51,618 bases of DNA from Strobilurus pachycystidiatus. Taxonomy: Eukaryota > Basidiomycota > Agaricomycetes > Agaricales > Physalacriaceae. The notes below the pieces were generated by a model. The model saw nothing but the letters and a program-made list of their open reading frames with translations. It was not told the origin of the DNA and searched no databases. Every line of letters begins with the position of its first letter. The stretch's first letter is position 1. A program made the position numbers and the translations under genes. The stretch covers positions 1-51,618 of the forward strand of contig JAHLMK010000048.1 of assembly GCA_019915135.1 (NCBI GenBank), given 5' to 3'. Shown here piece by piece: positions 24,473 to 34,605 of the stretch.

Positions 24473-26565
24473 ATGCGCTTCACTCTCGTCGCATCCCTAC
24501 TCTTGTCGCTTGCCTCCGCCACACGGGGGGCATCTCTCGCAAGCTCCAAACCGAAAGGCTTTGTGACAACTAAAGGTCGCAACTTTGTTCTGGACGGGAA
24601 GCCTTTTGTCAGTACCGTGATTTTGCGCTTCTTTCCGACGTGCTAACTATGGACATAGGCGTTTGTGGGCGCCAATTCTTATGTAGGAACTCTCCCATGA
24701 TGCTAGCACGTTTCGCGCGTTGACCTCTGGATCAGTGGTTGCCTCTTCTCACGACCCAAGAGGATGTCGAATATACGTTCCAGGAGATGCAGGACGCTGG
24801 GGTCAAAGTTCTTCGGACTTGGGTAAGTCACTGGCATGTCAAGTGAATCGAACAAAAGACTGAAAAAGAAACGCGTAGGGCTTCAACGCAATCAATGGAT
24901 CTGAGGTTGCTGGGGCTCTGGAATCAAATTTGACTTACTATCAGGTGCGTGCTTCATTCGATTCGGCTTACCTTGTTTGCCAACCTCGCGTTAGGTTTGG
25001 AACAGCTCCGAGTGGACCTTGAACGACGGTCCTCAAGGATTACAACGCCTCGACAATGTGATCAACACCGCTGAGAAATACGGCATCAAAGTTCTGATCG
25101 CATTGACCAACAACTGGGTCGGCTACGGTGTAACTAACCATGACCTCAATTTCTTCCGCTGTAGACTCACATGTTTCAATGCAGGGTGCTGAGCTGTACG
25201 TCAACTGGATTGCTGGGTCGAATGCTACCCATGATGTCTTCTACTCAAACCCAGACATAATTGCGTCCTATCGTCAGTATCTCCCTACCTCTCTGCTGCA
25301 AACAATCCTGATGACCTCGTCACGATCAGAACGATATGCTAAGGTCATCGTCGACCGATACAAGAACAATTCCAACGTGTTCGCTTGGGAGCTCATGAAC
25401 GAGGCGCGTTGCTTGGGAGACCTTCCGAGCAGTCCAAACTGTGGAGGGGACACTGGTCTACTCACCAATTGGTACGAGCAACAAGCCGACTATGTCAGGA
25501 GTTTGTGAGTGAAATCGTGTGGCTCGGATTTGAACGCTGGAATGACACTGGTGAAAGGGATCCACACCATTTGATCACGACTGGTGGCGAAGGACACTTT
25601 AACTGGAAGGATCCTGTGATCTATTGGTACAATGAGTCGTTTGTGGATGACTATAACTACAACGGTCAAGGTGAGCATAGTGAGGCTCGGCGCTGAACAA
25701 CTGCATATCTGATGCCATTTTCAGCTGGTGAGGATTTCGATCGTGACTTCCGCCTGAAGAACATCGATTTCTCGACATATGTGAGTGCTCGCCAGTGCTC
25801 TTGTAAACGTACAAACCTGAACGCGATTATCTAGCACATGTATCCCACTTTTTGGTACGGCAACTTGGTGGGTATTCCTCGATACGACGCGTATCTATAA
25901 CCTCAAGCCGTGTGGCGCCCTATTCTAGGACTACCCTGGCTCCGACTTTTCCATGGAGGAGTGGGGTCTACGTTGGATATCTCAGCACGCTAAATGTAAG
26001 TGGGCGTTCTCTCCTGCCTAGTAGCGTTGCTGAACACGATATGCTTTTCAGCCGCTAAGGCCGTCAACAAGCCTCTTATCTTAGAGGAGTTCGGTATGCC
26101 AGGCGACAGCAACAAGACGTCCATCTACCCTTCCTGGGTTCAGAGAGCCATTGAGACCGGTCATAGGTAGCGTCACTTCCACATTGCACGTCCTTCCTTT
26201 CTTACTCACTGAGAACTAGCGGGCAAGTCGTCTTTGAAGTCGTGGAATAGGCGAGGCTAAATGATTACAGGATTCTACCGTGGCAGTTCGGTGTTCTGAA
26301 TCTGACTGAAGGGGATCGAATCATCAAGTATGCCGATGCTATAATCGACGGTGCTTCGCCCAACGATGGTGAGCTTTACTTTCATCATTCGACGGGTTGT
26401 CAATTAATTTCTGCTATGTGAAGGATTCACGATATACAAGAACAACACTGCCGCTTGGAATGTTTTCACGTATAGTTTTCGCTGCTCCAACTTTCAAGTT
26501 CGAACTGACGATTGGCTGGTAGATCTGCTGCGAAGATACAGACTGCCCGGTCATGGATTAACTGA
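24473..26565 (+). CDS. Secreted endo-beta-1,4-mannanase, glycoside hydrolase family 5
   Basis: Cleaves internal beta-1,4-mannosidic bonds of mannan and galactomannan in plant cell walls. A signal peptide ([19 protein letters not shown]) is followed directly by the catalytic domain, with no cellulose-binding module. GH5 subfamily 7 features: [47 protein letters not shown], the acid/base Glu in [11 protein letters not shown] and the nucleophile Glu in [13 protein letters not shown]. Other family residues are [10 protein letters not shown] and ILPWQFGVL. It ends [11 protein letters not shown]. About fourteen exons; every splice I tested restores the frame, for example the phase-2 intron before [14 protein letters not shown]. 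About 420 residues. Confidence 0.92.
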
Positions 26566-26667
26566 CGAGCGTTGGTTTCGGACCTGCGTAGAATCATATT
26601 TGAGTCATCATGAATGTCTTAGACACCAGTCTGTACAACAGCTAGTCACCGTCCATGGGTATCATTA

Positions 26668-26964
26668 TTATTCGAAAATATCCGTCACTTTGCATTCAAC
26701 ATTCCTCCATGAGCGTATCCTGTTTGTGTGATGAGAGCATGCCCGATTGTCCAAAAAGACAAGGACGCACATTATCTGTGCCTTCTTGGACCCACTCTCT
26801 ACAATGTACACGTATTTCTGACCAGCGTCCAGAAACATCATGATGCTTTCGCCCTTTGGGAGTGATATGGTGGCGCCACTGCCGGTCGCCTGCAGCACTA
26901 CACTCGTGCTGGTGTCGTTGAGGAGTTCAAAGTCAACTTCGAATGGTGAGGTGCTTGTAGGCAT
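26668..26964 (-). CDS. Small conserved basidiomycete protein, 81 residues
   Basis: ATG 26964 opens MPTSTSPFEVDFELLNDTST. A run of alternating hydrophobic residues follows (SVVLQATGSGATISLPKGES, IMMFLDAGQKYVYIV), suggesting a small all-beta fold. A 51-bp intron with donor gtgcgt at about 26734-26784 joins KKAQIM to IRSWRNVECKVTDIFE. The intron is a multiple of three, so the frame is also open without splicing. No signal peptide or membrane helix is seen. It resembles a group of short, often multicopy agaricomycete proteins with an LDAG-x-x-Y and a xxSWRxxxC motif, whose function I do not know. Confidence 0.6.
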   Translation of the reverse strand: MPTSTSPFEVDFELLNDTSTSVVLQATGSGATISLPKGESIMMFLDAGQKYVYIVESGSKKAQIMCVLVFLDNRACSHHTNRIRSWRNVECKVTDIFE

Positions 26965-26983
26965 GAAGGATGAGAGATTCGTT

Positions 26984-27025
26984 GACCCTCTGGACACACA
27001 AGTTCAATTGTGTGTCCAGAGGGTC
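26984..27025. repeat. Perfect 18-bp inverted repeat (hairpin) with 6-base loop
   Basis: The arm gaccctctggacacacaa at 26984-27001 is followed by gttcaa and the exact reverse complement at 27008-27025. It begins 20 bp upstream of the small gene's ATG, so it lies in its leader or core promoter. No poly-T tract marks it as a terminator for the minus strand. Confidence 0.95.
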
Positions 27026-27321
27026 GAACAATAAGTTGATTCTCCATTGTTCGCTGATTAGGGTAACCTTACGGGCACACTGCGCCCAATTAGCCTGTCG
27101 GCAACTGTTCGAGAGTAGCCGCGTTTTTGTGGTGCATGCGCTGCACTTGGTACTAGATATTGCCGCCACATTCGAAGACATGCATTGTTGACCTGCACCG
27201 GACGCAAGAGCCGAGGGAATCAAGGATGCGCGTATATGTAAGAAAGATATGAAATCATTACAAACCAGAAATGCGGACTGTGGAACGTAAAGTATATCGT
27301 TCATGCGTCATTAGTGCGCCA
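26985..27321. other. Intergenic, small gene to NPC2-like gene
   Basis: About 340 bp between the start of the small protein gene and the stop of the NPC2-like gene, both on the minus strand. Apart from the hairpin at its left edge I see nothing. Open frames on both strands are short and read through the hairpin. Confidence 0.5.
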
Positions 27322-28056
27322 TTACCATCCGAAACCAAGGATCTTCTTCTTCATGAAGTCCATAGACAGCCTGAGGCAGAGCAAGTCATCGTCTTTCACG
27401 GTGTATGCGTCGACTTCGACCTTGAACTTGGCTGAGGAGCGCGTAAGCGCAAGGGCGAGGAAATGATTGATTGTAAAATGTACCTGGAGGGATTTCCTTG
27501 GGAAGGTCTACAGTCTGCTCGACAATATGAATGCCCTTCTCTACCGGACACGAGACTGAGGCATTGGCATTTCTCCTAAATATTCTAGTCAGGCGTGTGT
27601 TGCGGCGGACGAGGTGATTGTAACTAACGCTTCTTCGCAAAGGTCGAATGTCTTCGAAAGAATCTTGATGAGTCCAATCTTTACAACGACGTCCGCGTAG
27701 GCGCCTTCCTGTAAAGATTGTTAGTGAAACAACAAGCAACGACGGCCATACGCACCTCAATTCTCTCGAGAACTTCGGCCACAACGTTTACTGTTAGCGG
27801 TTCGCCAGGCTTGGGCGGGTCAGGCGTAACCGACAAGGACTTGAGTTGTATGGGGTCGGTCTTGGAGCCTTAGGGAGAGACTTAGTGCTGGAAGTATCCA
27901 ATGTTGATAGCAGCAAGTACCGCAATTCTGGTATTCCCAGCCTGAAAAGGTGCGCGCCTCTCCAGGGATATCCAGTGCAACCTGGGGAATGGGCTCGGCC
28001 AGAGCAGAGCTGGTGGTAACAGCGAGGAGCAGGAGGGAGAACAGAGGTCGAATCAT
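27322..28056 (-). CDS. ML-domain lipid-binding protein (NPC2 / PG-PI transfer protein-like)
   Basis: Secreted or vacuolar-lumen sterol/phospholipid-binding protein. A signal peptide (MIRPLFSLLLLAVTTSSALA) is followed by a short propeptide and the ML domain. Domain landmarks: YQNCG, DPIQLKSLSVTPDPPKPGEP, LTVNVVAEVLERIEEGAYAD, VVVKIGLIKILSKTFDLCEE, SVSCPVEKGIHIVEQTVDLP and DDDLLCLRLSMDFMKK. The three Cys pairs expected in ML domains are present. It ends ILGFGW, typical of fungal members. Five exons. About 175 residues, the normal family length. Divergent from the membrane protein gene, with 176 bp between the starts. Confidence 0.87.
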
Positions 28057-28232
28057 GGTTGGGAGTGCTAGCGAAGGGGCCCGCAGGTCACGTCACTGGC
28101 TCTGCCTCTTGAGCGATGACGTAAGCCAAGTTAGGGGCCTTGGCCATCGAGCATAGCTTTCGTTAGTTACCACGGACAGCCATCTTACTTTCTCCCTTCT
28201 CCTTCTCCTTCTTCGTCGCCCACTTTTCTATC

Positions 28233-29298
28233 ATGAAGCCTAGAGAATACTGCTGCTGTGCCATCCCCATCATCAATGCGGGGATATACACCGCTCTGAT
28301 TGAGCAGTTTGTCGCGGGCGTCACAGTTGGTGTGCTTGCAATGGCCACACCTGATAGTGTGTACCCCCAGAACCAGACTTTGATTTGGAACTCAATAATC
28401 TACCAGTCGTCGGCGCTGCGACCCCTTCATTCACAAGCTGGGTCTTTGGAATTGTCTGTCTCGCAGCAGGATTAGTACAGATCTTGGGTTTCATCGCCGT
28501 GGCGAAGGTACATTCATCGCACTTCATTCATTCCAACGCTTTACTAAATCTCTGTCAAGGAAAAACCCATCATGTTTCGCCGTTTCCTCACTCTCCATAC
28601 CATGTTGATTCTCGCCGTATTCTCGCTTGGCGCCGCCTGGACAGCCTGGTCCGCAGTCCGTCACTCTAACGCCAAATCGGACTGTCAAAGCGATTTCTTC
28701 GATACGTCAAATTCCAACGAAACCGAGGAGGCCGATAAGCTCTGCACCATCTTCCCATGGGTCGACATTGGCATCATGGGCGGCCTATGGGTCTTGTTCG
28801 CCATCGTTCACGTAAGTTTCGGCGCTGCATCACCTTCACATCATGTCTCACGTCCATGCTGCGCAGCTATACCTCTACATCGTGCTCAACTCTTACAGCA
28901 CAGGCCAAGTGCGAGATCAAGCCAAGTACGAGGCTCTCAATGAGTCTGCCAATGCTTTCAATGACAGTATCCCTATGAGTACTCGTGGGGACGTCTGGGA
29001 CGGCAGACCGCATAATGAAGCAGCCGCAGTAGGAGGAGCGACAGGCGGATACGACTACAACCAGAGCCACAGACGACAGAACAGCAGTATCAGCATGTCT
29101 GATGTCATGTCGCAGCCTGTGCATAGTCACACAGATGGATACTCCGACTATAGTCATCGCTCCGCGTACCCGCCTGAAGCCGCTTACACAACCGGCGACA
29201 GCGCGACTCCCAAGCATAGTGATGCATTCTACGGGGGACCTTCGCCACATGGCGAGAAGCCCGCCAATGCGTTGGCTCATCCTGGTCAGTCCGATTAA
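28233..29298 (+). CDS. Four-helix membrane protein of unknown function
   Basis: The start MKPREYCCCAIPIINAGIYT leads into TM1. TM2 is SFTSWVFGIVCLAAGLVQIL, TM3 is HTMLILAVFSLGAAWTAWSA and TM4 is GIMGGLWVLFAIVH followed by LYLYIVLNSYS. A Cys-containing extramembrane loop lies between TM3 and TM4 (CQSDFF...DKLCTIFPW). The C-terminal tail of about 140 residues is hydrophilic, rich in Ser, His, Tyr and Gly. Exons join in frame at about 28352/28404, 28507/28560 and 28812/28870. I recognise the layout as a conserved agaricomycete membrane protein with an N-terminal CCC motif, but no function is known to me. Confidence 0.72.
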
Positions 29299-29594
29299 TG
29301 CGTTAGCACGCAGGATTGGCATGGGCAGCACTTGTGGCGGTTCAAGCTGGTCTGTAGCGGCTAACTTCTCTGGTTCGACCCTTGGCTCATCTACTATTTC
29401 TTCCAGCTGAAGGCTCATTTGGACGGAAGATGCCTCGAACTGATGACTACGCATGGGGTCGGGCTTGAGTCTACAGCACAATCGTCGGACTTTTTGGACA
29501 CTCATAGTTGTACCCATACTTACTTTTAGTACTTACTGCAACGGATTATTTGCATTGCATGATAACATCGAAGAGGACGGCAAATCAGATTGAA

Positions 29595-30587
29595 CTACGA
29601 TTCGGCAAGGGATGTCCTCTTGAACATGCGCTGTACGGATAGGATTTGGTGTGCGGATGGCGCGCGCTTTTGCGCACCCAGTTGACCCTTCGCGAGGTGC
29701 AGAGCATTGCGAGTCTCGCCAACCGGCATCTGACCAGCTCTCCGTTGTTGCAAGTCACTGTCCAGCACTTTGGAAGCGACGGTACTGGCGAGGACAGAGT
29801 CCTACAAAAGGGACGTCAATCAACATCTGGTGCGCGATGTAACTGAAGACGAAAAGTCATACCGCGTATGCCTCTGCGCGCTGCGCAAGGACCTTGTGCC
29901 CATCCGCCCCACGGTACCGCAACACCTTCTGCAGATTCCACCTCGTCTTCGGCCGTAGCACACCCGCGGTGTCCCTGTGCGCGATCTCGCGCTCGCGCTG
30001 GACGACCTTTTCCGCATCCGTGAGCCCGCTCTGGATGAGCTCAATCGGCTCCTTCGTCTTCAGCTCCTCCTTGACCATCTCCCACCCGACGGAGCGCGCG
30101 GTGAGCTGCCAGCGGAGGTCGCGCGGGTTGTCGACGAGCTCGAGGATGGCGTTGGGCGCGTTGTCGCCGGGGCGGTTACCGAACTTGTGGATGCGGGTGT
30201 AGCCGCCGGGGCGGTCGGCGTAGCGCTGCGCGAAGGTGCCGAAGAGTTTTGGGAGGAGGTCGCGGTTGAGGAGGAAGCCGGTGGCTTTGGAGAGGGCTTG
30301 GGCGTTGCCCCGTTTGCCGAGAGTTATGATCTGGGAGGGAAGTGTTTGGTGGCCAAGTAAGGGAAAGTCAGAGTGGGAGCAGCACCTTTTCTGCTAGACG
30401 GGCAGCATCTCGGGCTTTGGGGAGTGTGGTCTGGATTTGTTCGTGTTCAAAGAGTGAAGTGACCAAATTCCTGGATATTGCAAGTGTGAAGTAAGGAATG
30501 CTGCGAGGCGGTGGGTGCGCACCTCAGCATCAAGTTTCTATGCGAAGACGTTCGCGAGAATTTGCGGAACGCTATGCCATGCTTCAT
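29595..30587 (-). CDS. Mitochondrial large-subunit ribosomal protein bL17
   Basis: Ribosomal protein of the mitochondrial large subunit. The start MKHGIAFRKFSRTSSHRNLM matches bL17, followed by NLVTSLFEHEQIQTTLPKAR, ITLGKRGNAQALSKATGFLL and GYTRIHKFGNRPGDNAP; ILELVDNPRDL ends the core. A fungal extension of about 180 residues follows (WEMVKEELKTKEPIELIQSG and on). Exon 3 could stop at 29857-29859 (AEAYAV). A GT-AG intron at about 29803-29864 instead joins a further exon of about 68-93 open codons (MPVGETRNALHLAKGQLG) ending at 29595. I favour the longer model because the exon is open and charged like its neighbours. Confidence 0.82.
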
Positions 30588-30888
30588 GGTCCTTGCCTAG
30601 CGCGTTGGAAGGAAGCAAGTGCGATTGACGTAAAAGGCATCTCCATCAATTTCATTGCCGAGTGTTGTAGGAATAAGTATATCGTTTCCTGCCTGCTTAC
30701 CCTCACAAACCCAACGGAACATACTGGCCAAGAATACAAGGTAGATAATATATTTATTGAGGCAGAACAGCGAGCATCCAATGAAGAGCAAGCCGTTTGT
30801 TATAACCAGAGTCCAAAGAAGCCCGGGCCTAATAGCCCGTTCGGAAAAAATAGCACATCCAAGTTTCTCACCCGTTCCACCACGAGCC
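30588..30888. promoter_or_regulatory. Divergent promoter region, bL17m and mitochondrial ACP
   Basis: 301 bp between two divergent starts, both of nuclear genes for mitochondrial proteins. It contains one CCAAT-type motif (atccaatga near 30778), the target of the HAP complex that controls respiratory genes in fungi. Shared control is plausible but inferred. Confidence 0.4.
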
Positions 30889-31462
30889 ATGTCCTTCCTC
30901 CGTCTCGCCGCCCGTCCCGCTCTCCTCTCCCGCCCCGTGCTCAGCGGACTCTGCAATGCCCAGCGCCAGATGCCCGCCCGCTGGTACTCGGCCGGAGGCG
31001 GCCTCAGCAAGGACATCATACAATCACGCGTCCTGAATATCTTGAAGGGGTTCGAGAAAGTCAACGCTGCCAACGTGAGCTGGACAGCCTTGTGCTTGCG
31101 GGACGCGTTTGCTAACTGCTCGTGCTGCGCTAGCTCTCCCCCACTGCTGACTTCAAGGACCTGGGTCTCGACAGCTTAGATGCCGTCGAGGTGGTTATGG
31201 CCGTCGAGGAGGTAGGAGGACTCCGTTATCTCGCGTTCCGGATGCTCTGACAGCGCTGTGCAGGAGTTCTCGATAGAGATACCTGATGTTGAGGCCGACG
31301 AGATCCAGACCGTTCAGCAGGGTGCGTTCCGAGTCCTTACTGACTACCCTTGACTCATTGGGACCACATAGCAATTGAATACATTGCCAAGACCCCAGAA
31401 GGTGCATTTCATTCAAGCACTTGCTATGCCGCTCACTGACCGTATTGCCCTTAGCCTCATAA
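30889..31462 (+). CDS. Mitochondrial acyl carrier protein
   Basis: Carries the growing acyl chain on 4'-phosphopantetheine for mitochondrial fatty acid and lipoate synthesis, and is also a complex I subunit. A basic presequence (MSFLRLAARPALLSRPVLSG, then Arg/Gln-rich) is followed by SKDIIQSRVLNILKGFEKVN and LSPTADFKDLGLDSLDAVEV. The Ser of GLDSLD is the attachment site. EEEFSIEIPDVEADEIQTVQ and AIEYIAKTPEAS complete the four-helix bundle. Five exons, with short introns at about 31073, 31213, 31322 and 31400. It links functionally to the H protein at 1761-2493, which carries lipoate made on this ACP. Confidence 0.93.
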
Positions 31463-32010
31463 ATGCTAATTACATGTACTCGTTTCTGACCAATCAACAT
31501 CTCCCTTTTTCACGTCTGGCATGATTTGAATGTTGAGGGGCGGACAGGATTGTGGGCTCATATCGTAGTTTCTCCCTTGAAGTCGTCACCAGCTCAATAA
31601 GAAAGCTTGAGAAATGCAACTGCTGAACGTTGAACAGACGCGCTTGGCCACAGGTACAGCTCCGGTCCGAAGCCGCGATTCGGCGCAGTCGGCACGTGTC
31701 GTCATGCCCGAGTCAGCGGCATCTCGTCATGAGTGTGGCTGTGTACCAGTTGTGGGAACGAGGCCGGAAACGGCAAGAGCTGTACAGTTGAAAGCTACCC
31801 CGGGTCGCATTTCGGCCCAGCCTGCTCGATTACCCAGTTAGGCGGCGCCAAACCTCTCGACAACCTCAAGGTAAGCGGGATTGCCGTTATTATCACTCTG
31901 CCGCTGCTGACCCGCCCGCCATCGCATTATCCAGGTCAGTGCCCGCCCGAAATCCGTTTTGTCGTCGTCGATATCTGAACTTGTGTCGTTGTTTCATTAG
32001 ACCCACCGCC
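31463..32010. other. Intergenic, ACP to uL13; possible small gene or uL13 leader exon
   Basis: 548 bp. A frame at about 31730-31878 ([20 protein letters not shown] and on) ends exactly at a good donor, gtaagc. A 50-60 bp intron then leads in frame to a short exon ending at a stop near 31999. No ATG or homology supports it as a protein. The same donor and acceptor could be a leader intron of the uL13 gene, as is common for ribosomal protein genes. Confidence 0.35.
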
Positions 32011-32773
32011 ATGGCCACTTTCTCTTCGACGCCCATCGTGATTGATGGCAAGGGTCACCTCCTTGGTCGGCTGGCCTCGATTATCACGAAGCAGATTCTG
32101 TCCGGCCAGAAAATCGTTGTGGTGCGCTGCGAAGAAATTAACATTTCTGGGAGCTTTTTCCGCAACAAGGTGCGCTGCGTTTCCACGGGCTACTCGCGAG
32201 CAGGCGCTCAAGCGCAGAATTTATGCAGCTCCGCTACCACAACTTCCTCCACAAACGCCATATCGTGAACCCCAAAAAGTCCGGTCCTTTCCATCACCGC
32301 GCGCCCTCGAAGATCCTATACCGAGCTATCCGCGGCATGACTCCCCACAAGAGCGCCCGCGGTGCCGCTGCTCTTGAACGCCTCAAGCTGTTCGAGGGTG
32401 TCCCGCCACCATACGACAAGAAGAAGCGGATGGTCGTCCCGGAGGCCCTTAGGGTGTTGAGGTTGAAGCCTGGTAGGAAGTACTGCACTGTCAAGGTAAG
32501 CAACGGCAGTCTTGTGCATGCTCTATATTCTGACTCCCTTCCAGCGTCTTTCTCATGAGGTTGGCTGGGGATACAAGGACGTTGTTGACCGTCTGGAGGA
32601 GAAGCGAAAGATCAAGGCGCAGGCCTTCCACGAGCGCAAGGTATGTGCATTTCTGTGGCGCTTATCGGGCCTCTCTGACGAGTCCTGCGCAGATTGCGGC
32701 CATCAAGCTTCGCCAAAAAGCTACTGTCGACGCCGCTCCCTCCTTCGAGAAGCTGACCCAGCTCGGCTACTAG
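32011..32773 (+). CDS. RPL16: Cytosolic 60S ribosomal protein uL13 (Rpl16/Rpl13a)
   Basis: Cytosolic large-subunit ribosomal protein. Start [20 protein letters not shown] in a strong context (gccatgg), followed by [54 protein letters not shown] and [40 protein letters not shown] and the end [10 protein letters not shown] complete it. Introns at about 32170-32228, 32494-32544 and 32641-32692. About 200 residues, the normal length. Confidence 0.95.
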
Positions 32774-33092
32774 ACGGATGCTGCTTATTACTGTTACACA
32801 TATGCCTTATGAGTACTCCATGTATTGCAGAGCTGTCTATGCGCCTTGAGGAGACATATACATTATAAGCTTCAGAAACTAGTCTTTCTGTGTGAAATGA
32901 ACAAAGCAGCCAAGTCAGACGCCGAACGAGTCAGTGCCGGAGCCAATTGATAAGGCACCCGAAGAGGCTGAGATAATGGAATGGCAAGGCGCGCGAAGAA
33001 AGCACAATTTTTTCCTCAAGTCTGCCACCATCCCCAGCTCCCCTCCCCTCCTGCCCTCGCTCCTCTCTCCCTCTCCCACCCTCCTCCCTGCC
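32774..33092. other. Intergenic, uL13 to KH-domain gene
   Basis: 319 bp holding the uL13 3' end and the KH gene promoter. The last 80 bp are strongly C/T-rich on the plus strand (runs such as ctcctctctccctctccc), typical of fungal core promoters just upstream of start codons. Nothing else is seen. Confidence 0.5.
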
Positions 33093-34212
33093 ATGCCTTC
33101 CGACTCTTCCGAGCGACGTGATTCGGGTGCGCTGGATTTTCCGCGAATTTATCCTGATTTTTCCTGATTTTCTGCCTGCCACAGCCTCCCCTGCCCAATC
33201 ACGCTCTGGCTCGCCCTCCAATAACGACCTGTTGACTCTACGTGCCCTGGTCAGCACCAAGGACGCTGGCGTTATCATCGGCAAGGCTGGCAAAAACGTC
33301 GCCGACCTGCGAGACCAGACCGGTGTCAAGGCCGGCGTCAGCAAGGTCATCCCCGGCGTGCACGAACGTGTGCTCACCGTCACCGGCCTCGTCGAGGCCG
33401 TAGCAAAGGTACGGCTGTCTGCCAGCGCTGCCGCGGACGTGTCTGACGCATATATTCTGTCTGTCTAGGCGTACACTCTCATCATCTCCCAGCTGGTCAC
33501 CTCCAGTCCGACGTCCCCCATTCCCTCTTCGCCGTCGTCCCCGCACACCTCCATCCGCCTCCTCATCTCCCACAACCTCATGGGCACCATCATCGGGCGC
33601 AACGGGCTCAAAATCAAGGCCATCCAGGACGGCTCCGGTGCCCGCATGATTGCGTCAAAAGACATGCTCCCACAGTCGACAGAGCGCATCGTCGAAGTCC
33701 AGGGCTCGCCGGAGGCCATCGGCCACGCCATCGAGGAGATTGGCAAGTGTCTGCTGGAGGACTACGAGCGCGGCACGGGCACGGTGCTCTACCACCCCGG
33801 CACAAGCGAAGAGCGCTCCGGCAACAGGCGCTCTAGCACCAACGGCTACCCCAGCTCCCGTCGGTCTAACGGCGATCTCGCCGGACGCAGCCAGATGTCG
33901 CCGCCCACGTCGCCCAGCATCGGCCAGCTGCCCATGGCCGCCAACCTGCGGACGCAAAACATCTCCATTCCCTCTGACATGGTCGGCTGCATCATCGGAC
34001 GGAGTGGCACCAAAATCACTGAGATCCGGCGTCTCTCCGGCTCGAAAATCTCCATCGCCAAGGCGCCGCATGACGAGACGGGCGAGCGCATGTTCACCAT
34101 TGTCGGCACGCCCGAGTCCAACGAGAAGGCGCTGTTCCTGTTGTACAACCAGCTGGAGAGCGAGAAGGAGAGGAGGGTGGGCAGGGAGCAGCAGCAGGAC
34201 ATGGACGACTGA
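33093..34212 (+). CDS. Three-KH-domain RNA-binding protein (PCBP/hnRNP K type)
   Basis: Binds C-rich single-stranded RNA through three KH domains. The GxxG loops are visible: VIIGKAGKNVADLRDQTGVK (KH1), GTIIGRNGLKIKAIQDGSGA (KH2) and GCIIGRSGTKITEIRRLSGS (KH3). The spacing KH1-KH2-long Ser-rich linker-KH3 is the PCBP layout; S. pombe Rnc1 and yeast Pbp2/Hek2 are relatives. Exon 1 (33093-33117) encodes MPSDSSERR and joins to exon 2 at 33185; a second intron runs 33409-33467. The C-terminus is charged (ESEKERRVGREQQQDMDD). About 330 residues. GC content is high and codon use strongly biased, suggesting good expression. Confidence 0.9.
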
Positions 34213-34605
34213 GCGAGGGCTTGACTGCCCTCGTTCGTGCCCTTGCCGACCTCTCAAGCCCCGCAAACCCTTTCCCTCCGTGTCTCATATCTCCCGCCTC
34301 CCTTATGCTCCTCTTCCACTTACCTTACCTTCTATATCTTGAACCCACCAAGCGCCCGCTCCCCAATAGTACCCCTTGGACTGCAAGGAAAAATCCCTCG
34401 TTGATACAGTACATACCTCTGCTGGCTGCCCAAGTAAAGTATATCGTTCTACTTTGTGTTACAAAAGTGTATGAATACATCCCTGTCGTATTCTGAAACT
34501 ACGCGAGATCGCGTGCGTGGACGCGTTGTTTGTCATTCACGTGGAGGTGATCTTGGCTTCGAATTTGATGTTTTCCGTCTCAAACCTGAACCACCGTCAC
34601 ACCGG
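34213..34605. other. Intergenic, KH gene to NUFIP1-like gene
   Basis: 393 bp. The first part is a C/T-rich 3' region of the KH gene. The second part, near 34430-34500, is AT-rich and would hold the promoter of the next gene. No conserved frame was seen. Confidence 0.5.

Noticed and set aside
33650..34342. Long plus- and minus-strand open frames over the KH gene
   Set aside because: They overlap the KH3 coding exon in other frames; high GC with few stops explains their length.
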